Assembly (NCBI GenBank): GCA_029261795.1
Contig: JAJDAP010000083.1
Span: forward strand, 1 to 59,396
Reading direction: 5' to 3'
Source of the DNA: Deltaproteobacteria bacterium
GTDB taxonomy: Bacteria > Myxococcota_A > UBA9160 > UBA6930
DNA: 59,396 nucleotides
Positions 1 through 9,295 of this stretch are shown one piece after another. Made by a program: the position numbers and the translations under genes. The notes below the pieces were generated by a model. The model had not been told where the DNA came from. It saw only the letters and a list, made by a program, of their open reading frames with translations, and searched no databases. The first letter of the stretch is position 1; each line of letters starts with the position of its first letter.

Positions 1-243
1 CGGCTGGGACCGCCTACTCGCAATCCACCCCCGCCACCGCATCGAACGCCGCGGCCATAGCCTCTACTGGGTCTAGCGGGGAGGGCCACCTCAAGTTTAA
101 AAGTTTGAATTTTTTAAACCTGCTGTTTTAAAATTTGAAAACTTGAAACTTGAGGAGTCCGTCCCCGCTAGACCCAGTAGAGGCTATGGCCGCGGCGTTC
201 GATGCGGTGGCGGGGGTGGATTGCGAGTAGGCGGTCCCAGCCG
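1..243. repeat. Large inverted repeat at the left end of the window
   Basis: Bases 1-82 are the exact reverse complement of 162-243. The interior (83-161) is an AT-rich imperfect palindrome. As a result the 3' end of the GST gene (24 codons ending in HSLYWV) is present twice, once truncated on the plus strand at 3-76 and once as the real gene end on the minus strand. This could be a genuine inverted duplication, a hairpin terminus read through, or a fold-back assembly artefact at a contig end. The sequence alone cannot separate these. Confidence 0.9.
73..171. mobile_element. CTAG-bounded palindromic element, MITE/REP-like
   Basis: The element is flanked by CTAG at 73-76 and 168-171. It has imperfect terminal inverted repeats of about 23 bp (77-99 against 145-167) around an AT-rich centre unlike the GC-rich neighbourhood. 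Positions 142-169 recur exactly, in inverted orientation, at 59340-59367 at the other end of the window, so this is a repeat family. It has no coding capacity. The right-hand CTAG contains the stop codon of the adjacent GST gene. Confidence 0.55.
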
Positions 244-1235
244 GTTCCTGTGAAGGCTTGCTCGGCGCGGGTGCGTTCGGTCGGTGTGAGTGCGGCCAGC
301 TGATCGAGGACGCGGGCCGTCATCCAGATCGAGTATGGGCGTAGGCCTGTCTGGAACTCAGCGCCGCGGAAGCTCGCCGTGGTCATGCCCACCGCGCGCT
401 CGGTTTCATCTCCGGGCTTGGCGTTCGCGTCGGCCCAATCGTCGAGGGCCGCGAGCTGGGCTTCGAGGACCGGGACGCAGTCTGCCATCACGCGGAGGGC
501 TTCGACGAAGGTCGGGGCCAGGCGGTCTTCTGCGAGCCAGCCCGTCTGGCGCGACGGGTTCGGGCGGTTCATCCGGTCGATCCAGGTGGTGAGGCGAAAG
601 GCCGTGTCGCGCATCAACCGGCCCGGCACGGCGTCGCGATAGAGGTGCCCGTAGAGCGGTCCCATCAGGCCGCAATCGGCCAGGGACATGCGATCGCCGA
701 GCAGGAACGCGTGCTCTTCGAAGTGCGCGGACAGGGCATCGAAGAGTTCGCGAACGTGGGCTTCGATGGCCGGGATGGTGGCTTCGTTGACGCCTAGCAT
801 GGGCAGCGAACCAGCCATGCGATCCGCGAAGGCGGACGAAGCCTCGAGGTTCCCGGATCCGGCGGCGAAATCCGCCCGAGCCTGGCGGACACTGTCCTCG
901 AAACTCCAGCGGTAGTGCATCGCGGGGAGCAGGCCGCCTTCGTTGCCGTAGAGCTCTACCAGGTAGCCGGCGATTCGCTGCACCGGCGTGCTCGGGTAGA
1001 GCGCGGGCTCCGGGTGCGCGGCTTCGAGCCGGTCGAGGATGTCGCTGGAATCCTGCCAGGCTTCGCCTTCAGGCGTGAACAGGACGGGGATGAAGCTGAC
1101 GCCGGTCGCCTCGCGAATCTTCCCGTAGACCGGCTGCACCTCGCGGAAGTGCACGCCCTTCTGGAGCAGCGCCGGGCGCGGGATGCCGGAGAAATAGGAG
1201 ACATCGGCGCCGTGATACTCGTAGCCGTCTTTCAC
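168..1235 (-). CDS. Glutathione S-transferase family protein, long form (355 aa)
   Basis: This is a GST-fold protein with an N-terminal thioredoxin-like domain (about residues 10-90, with SYFSGIPRPALLQKG and the cis-Pro region SFIPVLFTPEGE) and a long helical C-terminal domain (FLLGDRMSLADCGLMGP, a typical GST C-domain motif). At 355 aa it is longer than a normal GST (about 200-250). The chosen start is GTG at 1235, which overlaps the stop of the upstream GST in a GTGA arrangement. Longer in-frame starts would run deep into that gene. It is the last gene of a leftward operon and resembles the 329-aa GST at 1952-2941. No catalytic Ser/Cys is obvious at the N-terminus, so the substrate is unknown. 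Its 3' end lies in a large inverted repeat. Confidence 0.85.
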   Translation of the reverse strand: MKDGYEYHGADVSYFSGIPRPALLQKGVHFREVQPVYGKIREATGVSFIPVLFTPEGEAWQDSSDILDRLEAAHPEPALYPSTPVQRIAGYLVELYGNEGGLLPAMHYRWSFEDSVRQARADFAAGSGNLEASSAFADRMAGSLPMLGVNEATIPAIEAHVRELFDALSAHFEEHAFLLGDRMSLADCGLMGPLYGHLYRDAVPGRLMRDTAFRLTTWIDRMNRPNPSRQTGWLAEDRLAPTFVEALRVMADCVPVLEAQLAALDDWADANAKPGDETERAVGMTTASFRGAEFQTGLRPYSIWMTARVLDQLAALTPTERTRAEQAFTGTGWDRLLAIHPRHRIERRGHSLYWV

Positions 1236-1936
1236 TTGTCGAGCTTTCGTCGTGCGCTGAAGAGCACGTCCAGGGTCTTCTTGTCCGGCTTGCCGGTCCC
1301 GATCGTGCGAATGTCGCGGCCGACGTCGTAGCCTCGTCGCAACCCCGGCCGCTCCTTGCAGCGGTCGTACCACGTGCGCACGTTGGGATAGTCCTTGGCG
1401 AGATCGAAGCCCTGGCCCTTGTTCGTCACGACCCAGGGCCAACAAGCCATGTCTGCGATCGAGTACTCGTTGCAGATGTACTCCCGCCCTTCGAGCCGGT
1501 CATTGAGAACCGCGTAGAGGCGGTTCGCTTCGTCGCCGTAGCGTTTCAAGCCGTAGGGCACGGGCTCCGGCGCATAGAGCTTGAAGTGGCCGTACTGGCC
1601 TAGCATCGGGCCGAGGCCACCCATCTGCCACATCAACCAGGCGGTAACCTCGCTCTTGCCACGCGGGTCGGAGGGCAGGAACTGGCCCGTCTTCTCGGCG
1701 AGGTAGAGCAGGATCGCACCGGTCTCGAACACCGAGATCGGCTCGCCGCCGCCCACTGGGTCGTGATCGACGATGGCGGGCATGCGATTGTTGGGCGAGA
1801 TCGTCAGGAACTCCGGCTTGAACTGGTCGCCCTTGCCGATGTTCACGGGAACGACTTTGTAGTCGAGTTCCATCTCCTCGAGGCAGATGGAGACCTTCCA
1901 GCCGTTCGGCGTCGGCCAGTAGTGCAGATCGATCAT
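1232..1936 (-). CDS. yfcG: Nu-class glutathione S-transferase, YfcG-like
   Basis: At 234 aa this is a close match in pattern to E. coli YfcG: N-terminal MIDLHYWPTPNGWKV, then FLTISPNNRMPAIVDHDP, ETGAILLYLAEKTG, WLMWQMGGLGPMLGQ and YSIADMACWPWV. Nu-class GSTs bind two glutathiones, act as disulfide-bond oxidoreductases or peroxidases, and some act as glutathione lyases on beta-aryl ether adducts. The start is ATG at 1936, 15 nt after the stop of the upstream GST. Its stop overlaps the GTG of the downstream GST, indicating translational coupling. The physiological substrate here is inferred only from the neighbours. Confidence 0.93.
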   Translation of the reverse strand: MIDLHYWPTPNGWKVSICLEEMELDYKVVPVNIGKGDQFKPEFLTISPNNRMPAIVDHDPVGGGEPISVFETGAILLYLAEKTGQFLPSDPRGKSEVTAWLMWQMGGLGPMLGQYGHFKLYAPEPVPYGLKRYGDEANRLYAVLNDRLEGREYICNEYSIADMACWPWVVTNKGQGFDLAKDYPNVRTWYDRCKERPGLRRGYDVGRDIRTIGTGKPDKKTLDVLFSARRKLDK

Positions 1937-1951
1937 CCGTCGGGGCCCCGC

Positions 1952-2941
1952 CTAACTCTGGAGCGCCGGGAGGCAGCCCGCGCTGGCCAGGATCGGATCG
2001 AGGCTCGACTTGTCGGCGACCGCCGCGTATTTCTCGCGGATCTTCACGAGCGATCGTGCGTGATACTTCTGCGGCTTTTGGTTCCAGCTGCCGGTGCGGA
2101 CCTCGACGCTGTACGCCTCATCGCCGTTCGCGAGGGCGGTCGCGTTCGCGACGATCCAGGGACAGTAGAGCCCGCCGACCTGATCCTTCAGGATCGGTGT
2201 GAGGGTCGCTGCGAGCGTCGACCAGTCCTCGAAGTCGCCTTCGGCCTTTGGCTCCAGCATCCGCTGGATCCAGCCAACCAGATTCGGCCCAGCCGCTTCC
2301 ACGATCGCTTTGCCGGTGGGGTCGGTCCAGGCGTTGTAGATCTGGCCCCAGAGTCCGAAATCGGCGAAGGCCGGCCGGCCACCGAACAGGTAGGCCCGAT
2401 CCGCCAGATGCGCTTCGAGTTGAGCGCACACCTCGTGAAAGCTCGCTTCGATCTGCGGCGCGGTCTGCTCGTTGGAGCCGACGAACCAGACGCGCGGAAC
2501 CATGCGCTCCTTCAAGCCGGCGGCCATTCCGGCCACCTGTTCGTCGCTGAGCCCCGGCGCCATCGAGCGCACCAGGCGTGCCGCGGCGGAATCCTGATCG
2601 ATCGGGCGCGCCCAGCGGTAGTGGAACATCCACTTGTTGCCCCACTCGTCGCCGAATTCTTCGAGCAGCGCCGAGAGGAATGCGAGGGTCGGATCGCTCG
2701 GATGGATCGACGGCTCGGGGAAGCGCACCTCCATCTTCTCGATGATCGGCGTCGAATCCTGGAGGCCTTCGCCCTCTGGCGTCGCCACCACGGGAACCAG
2801 TGGCAGCTTCTGGAACTTCTTGGCTTCTTCGCCCTGGCCCTCGCACCACTCGTGGGGGATTCCCTTGTAGCGGAAGTAGGAGCGTACCTTCACGGAGTAG
2901 GGCGACATCTCGGAGCCGAAGACGCGGTAGACGTCAGGCAT
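1952..2941 (-). CDS. Glutathione S-transferase family protein (329 aa)
   Basis: The N-terminal thioredoxin-like domain begins VYRVFGSEMSPYSVKV, with an SPYS motif in the place of the usual GST active-site loop. It is followed by LPLVPVVATPEG (cis-Pro) and DSTPIIEKME. The C-terminal helical domain carries YLFGGRPAFADFGLWGQIY. At 329 aa it is longer than canonical GSTs and shares architecture with the 355-aa protein at 168-1235, suggesting an old duplication. It lies 28 nt downstream of the acyl-CoA dehydrogenase in the same leftward operon. The function is probably glutathione conjugation, thiolysis or isomerisation of an intermediate made by the operon; the substrate is unknown. Confidence 0.85.
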   Translation of the reverse strand: MPDVYRVFGSEMSPYSVKVRSYFRYKGIPHEWCEGQGEEAKKFQKLPLVPVVATPEGEGLQDSTPIIEKMEVRFPEPSIHPSDPTLAFLSALLEEFGDEWGNKWMFHYRWARPIDQDSAAARLVRSMAPGLSDEQVAGMAAGLKERMVPRVWFVGSNEQTAPQIEASFHEVCAQLEAHLADRAYLFGGRPAFADFGLWGQIYNAWTDPTGKAIVEAAGPNLVGWIQRMLEPKAEGDFEDWSTLAATLTPILKDQVGGLYCPWIVANATALANGDEAYSVEVRTGSWNQKPQKYHARSLVKIREKYAAVADKSSLDPILASAGCLPALQS

Positions 2942-2969
2942 GCTGTTCCTTTCAGGGTGGCGTGCGGGT

Positions 2970-4163
2970 TCAGCGCTGGCCGAAGTCCCAACCGTCGCCG
3001 ACTTCGTAGCTGCGCAGCACGCGCCGCGCGGTGTTCATGATGTGGACCTCGTCCGGCCCGTCGTAGATGCGCGCGAAGCGTGCTTCGCGATACATGCGCT
3101 CGAGCGGTGTGTCTTCCGTAACACCCTTGGCGCCGAATACCTGGATCGCGCGATCGATCACGTTGTGGAGCATCTGCGCGCCGACCACCTTGATCATGCC
3201 GATCTCGATGCGCGCCTCGGTACCCTGGTCGATCTTCTGCGCCGCGTGCAGCGTGAGCAGCCGCGAAGCCTGGATCTCGCAGAGACTGTCGAAGACGAAC
3301 TTCTGGATCTGCTGGTGTTCGCCCAGGCGCTTGCCGAAGGCCACGCGATCATTGGCGCGCTCGCACATCAGATCGTAGGCCCGCTGGGCCTGGCCGAGCC
3401 AGCGCATGCAGTGGAAGATCCGCCCCGGTCCGAGCCGGCGCTGGGCGATGCGGAAGCCCGCTCCGCGTTCGCCTAGCAAGTTCTCGGCGGGAACCCGGAC
3501 GTTGTCGAGATCGACTTCGCAGTGGCCGCCGTAGCGTCCCATCACGCGCACGTTGCGCAGGATGTCGTATCCGGGCGTATCGGTCGGTACCACGATCATG
3601 CTGAAGGCGGCGTGGTCCTGGGCTTCGGGCTCCGTGCGGCACATCACCGTGGTGTAGGCCGCGCGGTCGGCGCCACTGGTGAACCACTTGCGGCCATTGA
3701 TGACCCATTGGCCATCGATCAACTCGCCCCGGGTCTGTAGCTGGGTCGGGTCAGAACTCGCGACATCGGGTTCGGTCATTCCGAAACTCGGGAAGATCTC
3801 GCCGGCGACCAACGGTTTCAGGTAGGCGTCTCGCCACTTCTGATCGGCGAACTCGTTCAACATGATCGAGTCCTGCAGCGAGTGCGTCCCCAGTGCGACC
3901 ATGGCGACCTGGGATCGGCCGACGACTTCGTTGACGTAGGCGTAATCGAGGAACGGCATGCCCTGGCCGCCGATCTCAACCGGGTGGCCGAGCGCCCAGA
4001 GGCCCTGCTCCTTGGCCTTGCTCATCAGACCCTGGAGGATCTCCGCCGACTCGGGTGTGTCGCGGTCCTCGACGTCGGCTTCGACCGGATAGACCTCGTC
4101 CTCGACGAAGCGCAGGACCTTCTCGCGTGTGGGGCGCACGTGTTCGGGAATCTCGAAACTCAT
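2970..4163 (-). CDS. Acyl-CoA dehydrogenase, ACAD10/11-like
   Basis: This is a 397-aa flavoprotein of normal family length that introduces a double bond alpha,beta into an acyl-CoA, with electrons passed to ETF. Visible motifs are FGMTEPDVASSD (FAD/substrate binding), GRKWFTSGA, the RVAFGKRLGEHQ helix and QVFGAKGVTEDTPLER. The catalytic-base position reads IYDGPDEVH, with Asp368 where medium-chain enzymes have Glu. Asp is characteristic of ACAD10/11-type enzymes, which act on hydroxylated or long-chain acyl-CoAs. The ATG at 4163 has an AAGGAG-type ribosome site. It is the second gene of the leftward operon, 43 nt after the LLM gene. Confidence 0.93.
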   Translation of the reverse strand: MSFEIPEHVRPTREKVLRFVEDEVYPVEADVEDRDTPESAEILQGLMSKAKEQGLWALGHPVEIGGQGMPFLDYAYVNEVVGRSQVAMVALGTHSLQDSIMLNEFADQKWRDAYLKPLVAGEIFPSFGMTEPDVASSDPTQLQTRGELIDGQWVINGRKWFTSGADRAAYTTVMCRTEPEAQDHAAFSMIVVPTDTPGYDILRNVRVMGRYGGHCEVDLDNVRVPAENLLGERGAGFRIAQRRLGPGRIFHCMRWLGQAQRAYDLMCERANDRVAFGKRLGEHQQIQKFVFDSLCEIQASRLLTLHAAQKIDQGTEARIEIGMIKVVGAQMLHNVIDRAIQVFGAKGVTEDTPLERMYREARFARIYDGPDEVHIMNTARRVLRSYEVGDGWDFGQR

Positions 4164-4206
4164 GGCTCGTCTCCTTCAGGGTGTTGGCTCTCGGGCGGCC
4201 CCGGCT

Positions 4207-5247
<1,041 letters not shown>

Positions 5248-5293
5248 GGGGGTCTCCTTGGGGCGCATCGCGCGATCGCGAGCGCCGCGAAAA

Positions 5294-5321
5294 TTGGCAC
5301 AGTCAGTGTCAGTTGTGCAAG
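5294..5321. promoter_or_regulatory. Candidate operator in the divergent promoter region of the catabolic operons
   Basis: Within the 188-bp gap between the LLM gene (leftward) and the SDR (rightward) lies an interrupted palindrome. TTGGCACA at 5294-5301 pairs with TGTGCAAG at 5314-5321 (6 of 8 positions), and the 12-nt centre contains the direct repeat GTCAGTGTCAGT. This looks like a site for a dimeric repressor (TetR or GntR type) that would control both operons. No regulator gene is adjacent, so the partner is unknown. Confidence 0.35.
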
Positions 5322-5399
5322 TCGCCGGGTTCCGACGCCGAAGGAAGGAAGCTACCACCGATCTCGCACCGTCGTGGCCATCCGCCGTCGGTGAGCGGC

Positions 5400-5405
5400 T
5401 ACACT
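5400..5405 (+). promoter_or_regulatory. Candidate -10 element (TACACT) of the SDR operon
   Basis: TACACT, followed by GCC, lies 30 nt before the SDR start codon. It fits a recurrent TAnnnT-GCC pattern upstream of many rightward genes in this window. No convincing -35 hexamer is visible. Confidence 0.3.
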
Positions 5406-5435
5406 GCCTTCCCTTTCACGGCTTGGAGAAAATGG

Positions 5436-6284
5436 ATGGCGATTCCTTCCGGGGGCCTCGAGGGCCGCGCGGTTCTCGTGACTGGAGGCGGGACCGGAAT
5501 CGGTCGCGCGTGCGCGGCCCGGGCGGCTGCCGATGGGGCGGCGGTAACGATCTGCGGGCGCCGGGCAGAGGTTCTCGAGGATGCGGCCAAGCGCGTCCAG
5601 GCGGTCGCCGGCCACGGCGGCTCGGTCCAGTTCCTCACTGGAGACGTCACGGACGAGGCGAGCGTCGAAGCCATCATCGCCAGGGCGCTCGAGCCGACCG
5701 GGCAGCTGAATGCCGTGATCGCGAACGCGGGCGGCGGTGGCGGGATGGGTCCGTACCACATGCAACAGACCGACGAGTTCCTGCGCGTCCTGCATCTGAA
5801 CGTGTTGGGAACGATGCTATGCGTGAAGCACTCGGTGCCGCACATGGTCGCAGCCGGCGGCGGCTCCTTCGTCGGGATGTCTTCGATCGCGGGCCACGTG
5901 ACGCATCCCTACTTCGGCGCCTACTGCGTGGGCAAGGCCGGGATCGAGGAGATGATGCGGAACTGCGCCGACGAGTTCGGCGCCTCGAAGCTGCGCTTCA
6001 ACGCGATCCGGCCTGGCTTCATCTCCACCGAGATCATGGAAGGCGTTCCCCGCGACAGCGAGACCTACGCTTCCTACATCGAGAACACGCCCATGGATGA
6101 CGTGGGCGAACCCGAGGACGTGGCGCACCTGGCGCGCTTCCTGATCGGCGACGAATCCCGCTGGGTGACCGGTACCTCGATCAACGTGGACGGTGGCCAT
6201 CACCTCCGGCGCGGACCGAACTTCGGTCCATTCATCGCGCCGATGCTGGGTGACGACGTGATGAAGGGAAATCTCCCAAAGTGA
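5436..6284 (+). CDS. Short-chain dehydrogenase/reductase
   Basis: At 282 aa this is a classical SDR. It has the NAD(P)-binding motif TGGGTGIGRA near the N-terminus, NAGGG at the end of strand 4, the catalytic Ser in GMSSIAG and the catalytic YCVGK. The C-terminal WVTGTSINVDGGH is typical. ATG 5436 is preceded by GGAGA at 6 nt; the longer frame from 5313 runs through the promoter region. It is the first gene of the rightward operon, and its stop overlaps the GTG of the acyl-CoA synthetase. It probably oxidises or reduces an alcohol/ketone in the same pathway; cofactor preference cannot be told with confidence. Confidence 0.93.
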   Translation: MAIPSGGLEGRAVLVTGGGTGIGRACAARAAADGAAVTICGRRAEVLEDAAKRVQAVAGHGGSVQFLTGDVTDEASVEAIIARALEPTGQLNAVIANAGGGGGMGPYHMQQTDEFLRVLHLNVLGTMLCVKHSVPHMVAAGGGSFVGMSSIAGHVTHPYFGAYCVGKAGIEEMMRNCADEFGASKLRFNAIRPGFISTEIMEGVPRDSETYASYIENTPMDDVGEPEDVAHLARFLIGDESRWVTGTSINVDGGHHLRRGPNFGPFIAPMLGDDVMKGNLPK

Positions 6285-7966
6285 GTATTCGCGATGAAGT
6301 CCGCGCGCGCCTGACCGGGCCCGGCGGCATCTTCGAGATGGTGGAAGAGGAAGTTCTCGGCGAGCAACAGCCGGTATTCAAGAATCGGGCGCGTTCGCTG
6401 CGCGATGTCCTGGCTGCTTCGGCCGCTCACGGCGAGAAGGAGTACATCGTCGACGCGGGCCGTCGGCTGACCTACGCAGACTTGCAGCCGACGGTGGCCT
6501 CGGTCGCGGTCGCGCTGCGTGAGAGCTACGACATCCAATCGGGTGATCGCGTCGCGATCCTGGCGGCGAACTGCGCGGAGTGGGCCATCGCCTTCTGGGC
6601 GACGGTTTCGCTAGGCGGCGTCGTCGCCTCGTTGAACGGTTGGTGGACCCGCGACGAGATCGAGTACGGCGTTTCCGACAGCGCCCCCAAGCTGTTGATC
6701 GGCGATCGGAAGCGGCTCGCACGCCTCGACGGTGTCGAGCTCGGTGTTCGCGTGCTCGAAATCGAATCCGAATTCGCCGGGCTCGAGGGCCACGCGGTCG
6801 GAGCGTCGCTCCCCGATGTCGAGATCGCCGAAGATGATCGCGCCGTGATCCTCTATACCAGCGGCACCACGGGGCGGCCGAAGGGCGCCGTCGCGACCCA
6901 TCGCGGGATCATCGGCTTCGTCCAGGGCGCCAACGCCAACGGCCTGGCGAATGCCATGGCCGAGTTCGAAGAACGCGGCGAAGTGTTCCCGTTGGGTGCA
7001 CCGAGGCCGCAGATGGTGGTGTTGGCGACCTCGCCGATGTTCCACTTGTCCGGTCTCTACGCCCAGATCGTCTTGCAGCTCGCGGGGGGAGGCAAGCTGG
7101 TGACCCATCCTGGGCGTTTCGATCCGGAATCCGTGCTGAAGCTGATGGAAGCGGAGGGCGTCAGCCAGTTCACGGCGATGGGCGCGATGGGTCCGCGCAT
7201 CGCGCACCACCCGGGTCTGCTCGAGTTCGATCTCAGCTGCGTCACCAGTGTGGGGTTCGGCGGGGCACCGGCGAGTCCGGCGGTGCAGGAACTGATGCGC
7301 AAGGCGTTCCCGAATGCCAGCAACAGCGTCGGGATCGGCTACGGCTCGAGCGAGACGGTCTCGGTTCCCGCGACCTTCGGCGGTGCCGACTATCAGGCAC
7401 ATCCCGAGGCCACCGGTCGGATCTGTATGGGCCACGAAGTCGAGATTCGGGATGACGAGGGCAAGGTGCTGCCGCAGGGGCAGCAGGGCGAGATCTTCGT
7501 CCGCAGCGCCTGGAACATGCTCGAGTATTGGCGCAAACCCGAGGCCACCGCCGAGACGATCGGCCCGGGGCGATGGCTCGCCACCGGCGATGTCGGGCGC
7601 ATCGAAGAGGGCGGCCTGCTCTACATCAACTCGCGCGCACGCGATCTGATCCTGCGCAACGCCGAAAACATCTACCCGGTCGAGATCGAGTATCGGATCG
7701 ACAAACATCCGAAGGTCCGCGAGAGCGCCGTGTACGGCATCGAGCACGAAGAGTGGGGCCAGGCCGTCAAGGCCGTGGTGGTTCCGGAGCCCGGCGCCAG
7801 CCTGGATACTACCGAGTTGGGCGCCTGGGTGGGCGAGACCCTGGCGGCCTTCAAGGTTCCGACCGCCTGGGAGATCCGCGGCGAACCGCTGCCGCGCAAT
7901 CCCTCCGGCAAGGTGCTCAAGAACGTGTTGATGGGGCAGGCGGCCAACGCCTTCGTCGAGGAATAG
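6281..7966 (+). CDS. AMP-dependent acyl-CoA synthetase/ligase
   Basis: This 561-aa adenylate-forming enzyme activates a carboxylic acid to an acyl-CoA via an acyl-AMP. The P-loop is ILYTSGTTGRPKGAVATH, followed by GIGYGSSET, WLATGDVGRI (A8 hinge Asp region), INSRARDLILRNAENIYPVEIE and the C-terminal catalytic Lys in NPSGKVLKN. Length and motif order are normal. The GTG start at 6281 overlaps the SDR stop (GTGA), indicating coupling. A possible GSH-related or acyl intermediate of the neighbouring genes would be its substrate. Fatty-acid or aryl-acid specificity cannot be decided from the sequence. Confidence 0.93.
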   Translation: MSIRDEVRARLTGPGGIFEMVEEEVLGEQQPVFKNRARSLRDVLAASAAHGEKEYIVDAGRRLTYADLQPTVASVAVALRESYDIQSGDRVAILAANCAEWAIAFWATVSLGGVVASLNGWWTRDEIEYGVSDSAPKLLIGDRKRLARLDGVELGVRVLEIESEFAGLEGHAVGASLPDVEIAEDDRAVILYTSGTTGRPKGAVATHRGIIGFVQGANANGLANAMAEFEERGEVFPLGAPRPQMVVLATSPMFHLSGLYAQIVLQLAGGGKLVTHPGRFDPESVLKLMEAEGVSQFTAMGAMGPRIAHHPGLLEFDLSCVTSVGFGGAPASPAVQELMRKAFPNASNSVGIGYGSSETVSVPATFGGADYQAHPEATGRICMGHEVEIRDDEGKVLPQGQQGEIFVRSAWNMLEYWRKPEATAETIGPGRWLATGDVGRIEEGGLLYINSRARDLILRNAENIYPVEIEYRIDKHPKVRESAVYGIEHEEWGQAVKAVVVPEPGASLDTTELGAWVGETLAAFKVPTAWEIRGEPLPRNPSGKVLKNVLMGQAANAFVEE

Positions 7967-8003
7967 CGGTGGCTGGCGCGTCCGGCATGACGAAGGAGTT
8001 TCG

Positions 8004-8648
8004 ATGAGTGAGTCCGACGACATCAAGCAGCAGGTCGTCGAGACCGCGCAGCGCCTGCTTCAGGCGGGCCTCGTCGAGGGAACGGCAGGAAATCTCTCCG
8101 CGCGCCTACCCGACGGGAACGTGGTGATGACGCCTTCCTCCCATCCCTACGAAGAGATGACGGTGGCCGATCTCGCGGTGCTCGATCTCGACGGCAACCT
8201 GGTCGAGGGCGAGCGCGCGCCGACTTCCGAGAAGGCGCTGCACCTCGCCTGCATGCGCGAGTACGCCGACGTCGGCGGCGTGATCCATTCGCACGCGAAG
8301 TACGCCACGATGTTCGCGATCACGCACCAGCCGATTCCCTGCGTGATCGAAGAGTTCGACATCTACGTCGGCGGCGAAGTCCCCGTGGCCGACTACAAGC
8401 TGACCGGATCCGACGAACTCGGAGAGGAATGCGCCCGCCATCTGGCCGACCGCGGTGCCGTGCTGATGGCGAACCACGGCCTGCTCACGGTCGGAAAGGA
8501 CCTTGCCCAGGCCCACAAGGTCGCGAGCCTGGTCGAGCGCACGGCCGAGATCGTCTGGGGCGCCCGCGCCCTGGGCAAGATCGTTCCGCTGCCGGACGAG
8601 ACGCGCAAGAAGTTCGCGCCAATCTACAAGTTCATGCGGGGGCGCTAG
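8004..8648 (+). CDS. Class II aldolase/adducin family protein (FucA-like)
   Basis: This 214-aa zinc aldolase fold aligns with the L-fuculose-1-phosphate aldolase pattern. The N-terminal phosphate-loop region is GTAGNLSARLPDG, with TPSSHPYEEMT after it. Candidate catalytic/zinc residues are Glu76, His95 and His97 (HSH) and His158 (ANHG), each offset by three from the E. coli FucA positions. It starts 37 nt after the acyl-CoA synthetase stop with GAAGGAG upstream, so it is probably the third gene of that operon. An aldolase in a CoA-pathway operon suggests C-C cleavage of a hydroxylated intermediate, but decarboxylase members also exist. Confidence 0.88.
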   Translation: MSESDDIKQQVVETAQRLLQAGLVEGTAGNLSARLPDGNVVMTPSSHPYEEMTVADLAVLDLDGNLVEGERAPTSEKALHLACMREYADVGGVIHSHAKYATMFAITHQPIPCVIEEFDIYVGGEVPVADYKLTGSDELGEECARHLADRGAVLMANHGLLTVGKDLAQAHKVASLVERTAEIVWGARALGKIVPLPDETRKKFAPIYKFMRGR

Positions 8649-8755
8649 CCCAATCGGGAGTCCCCCCGGCTCTGTCCGGGTGGAACCAGGCTGCCAGCGT
8701 GTACTGTTACGGAGGCTCCGTGGTGGGGTCCGATAGTAGTTAGGCGGCGGGACCC

Positions 8756-9124
8756 GTGGCACGAGCCCTCCTCGTACTAAGCGCTCTAACCGTGTTCGCC
8801 TGCGATCCCATATGGCGCGTCTCGCGTGACCAGCGGTATCGAGAGACGCCCACGCTCGCTTGCATTGATCGCGTATTACAAGCCTATCCCGGTCTCTCAG
8901 AAGTCCAGTCTGGCCCTCATCTCAACGGTCTCCCTTCGGTGTGGTTCAACTCGAGACTCGGGTGGGGCGTGATCGACATAAAGAAATCGGAGGCAGGCCC
9001 GGATGAGCTTGAAGCATCCTTTTCCGAGGTCGGTTTCAATCCGCCATCCAATGTCAGCGACGAAGGGCCGATCTTTCTTGACGAGCTTCTCTTCCACGTT
9101 CGGTCTAGCTGTACTCGCCCCTAG
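8756..9124 (+). CDS. Putative small lipoprotein with atypical codon use
   Basis: A 122-aa ORF begins at GTG with ARALLVLSALTVFAC, a signal peptide ending in a plausible lipobox (VFAC, Cys near residue 16). The rest matches no family I recognise. Codon use differs sharply from the neighbours, with GTA, TTA, CTA, ATA and TCA and frequent A/T third positions, so the GC content is visibly lower. This suggests recent acquisition. A small CTAG-adjacent palindrome follows immediately after the stop. The start codon has only a weak ribosome site, so the existence of the gene is likely but not certain. Confidence 0.5.
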   Translation: MARALLVLSALTVFACDPIWRVSRDQRYRETPTLACIDRVLQAYPGLSEVQSGPHLNGLPSVWFNSRLGWGVIDIKKSEAGPDELEASFSEVGFNPPSNVSDEGPIFLDELLFHVRSSCTRP

Positions 9125-9138
9125 CTTCAAGTTTGAAG
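9121..9138. repeat. CTAG plus 6-bp-arm palindrome after the lipoprotein gene
   Basis: CTAG (9121-9124, containing the stop codon) is followed by a palindrome with arms CTTCAA and TTGAAG around GT. The core CAAGTTT/AAACTTG resembles the AT-rich cores of the terminal repeats of the window. It may be a relic of the same repeat family or a weak terminator without a T-run. Confidence 0.35.
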
Positions 9139-9262
9139 TGCACATCTGAAAGACGGGAGAGCCCGGCGACCCCGATCGATTCCGATGCCGAGAGCGAGAT
9201 GGTCTGGGAACGGATGCGTTCGCGTTGAGCCGCGGCGGTGCCGTCAGTGCCGGCCCGTCCGC

Positions 9263-9268
9263 TACGCT
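9263..9268 (+). promoter_or_regulatory. Candidate -10 element (TACGCT)
   Basis: TACGCT lies 27 nt upstream of the ATG at 9296. It fits the TAnnnT pattern seen before other rightward genes. No clear -35 is visible. Confidence 0.3.
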
Positions 9269-9295
9269 CTCTACCGACGGACGGGAGGGGGGCAC

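Noticed and set aside
8733..8740. GTTAGGC and GCCTAAC words identical to integron attC core sites
   Set aside because: The words are scattered inside genes and at stop codons on both strands. No paired RYYYAAC...GTTRRRY with the extrahelical-base hairpin of an attC site was found, and there is no integrase gene.
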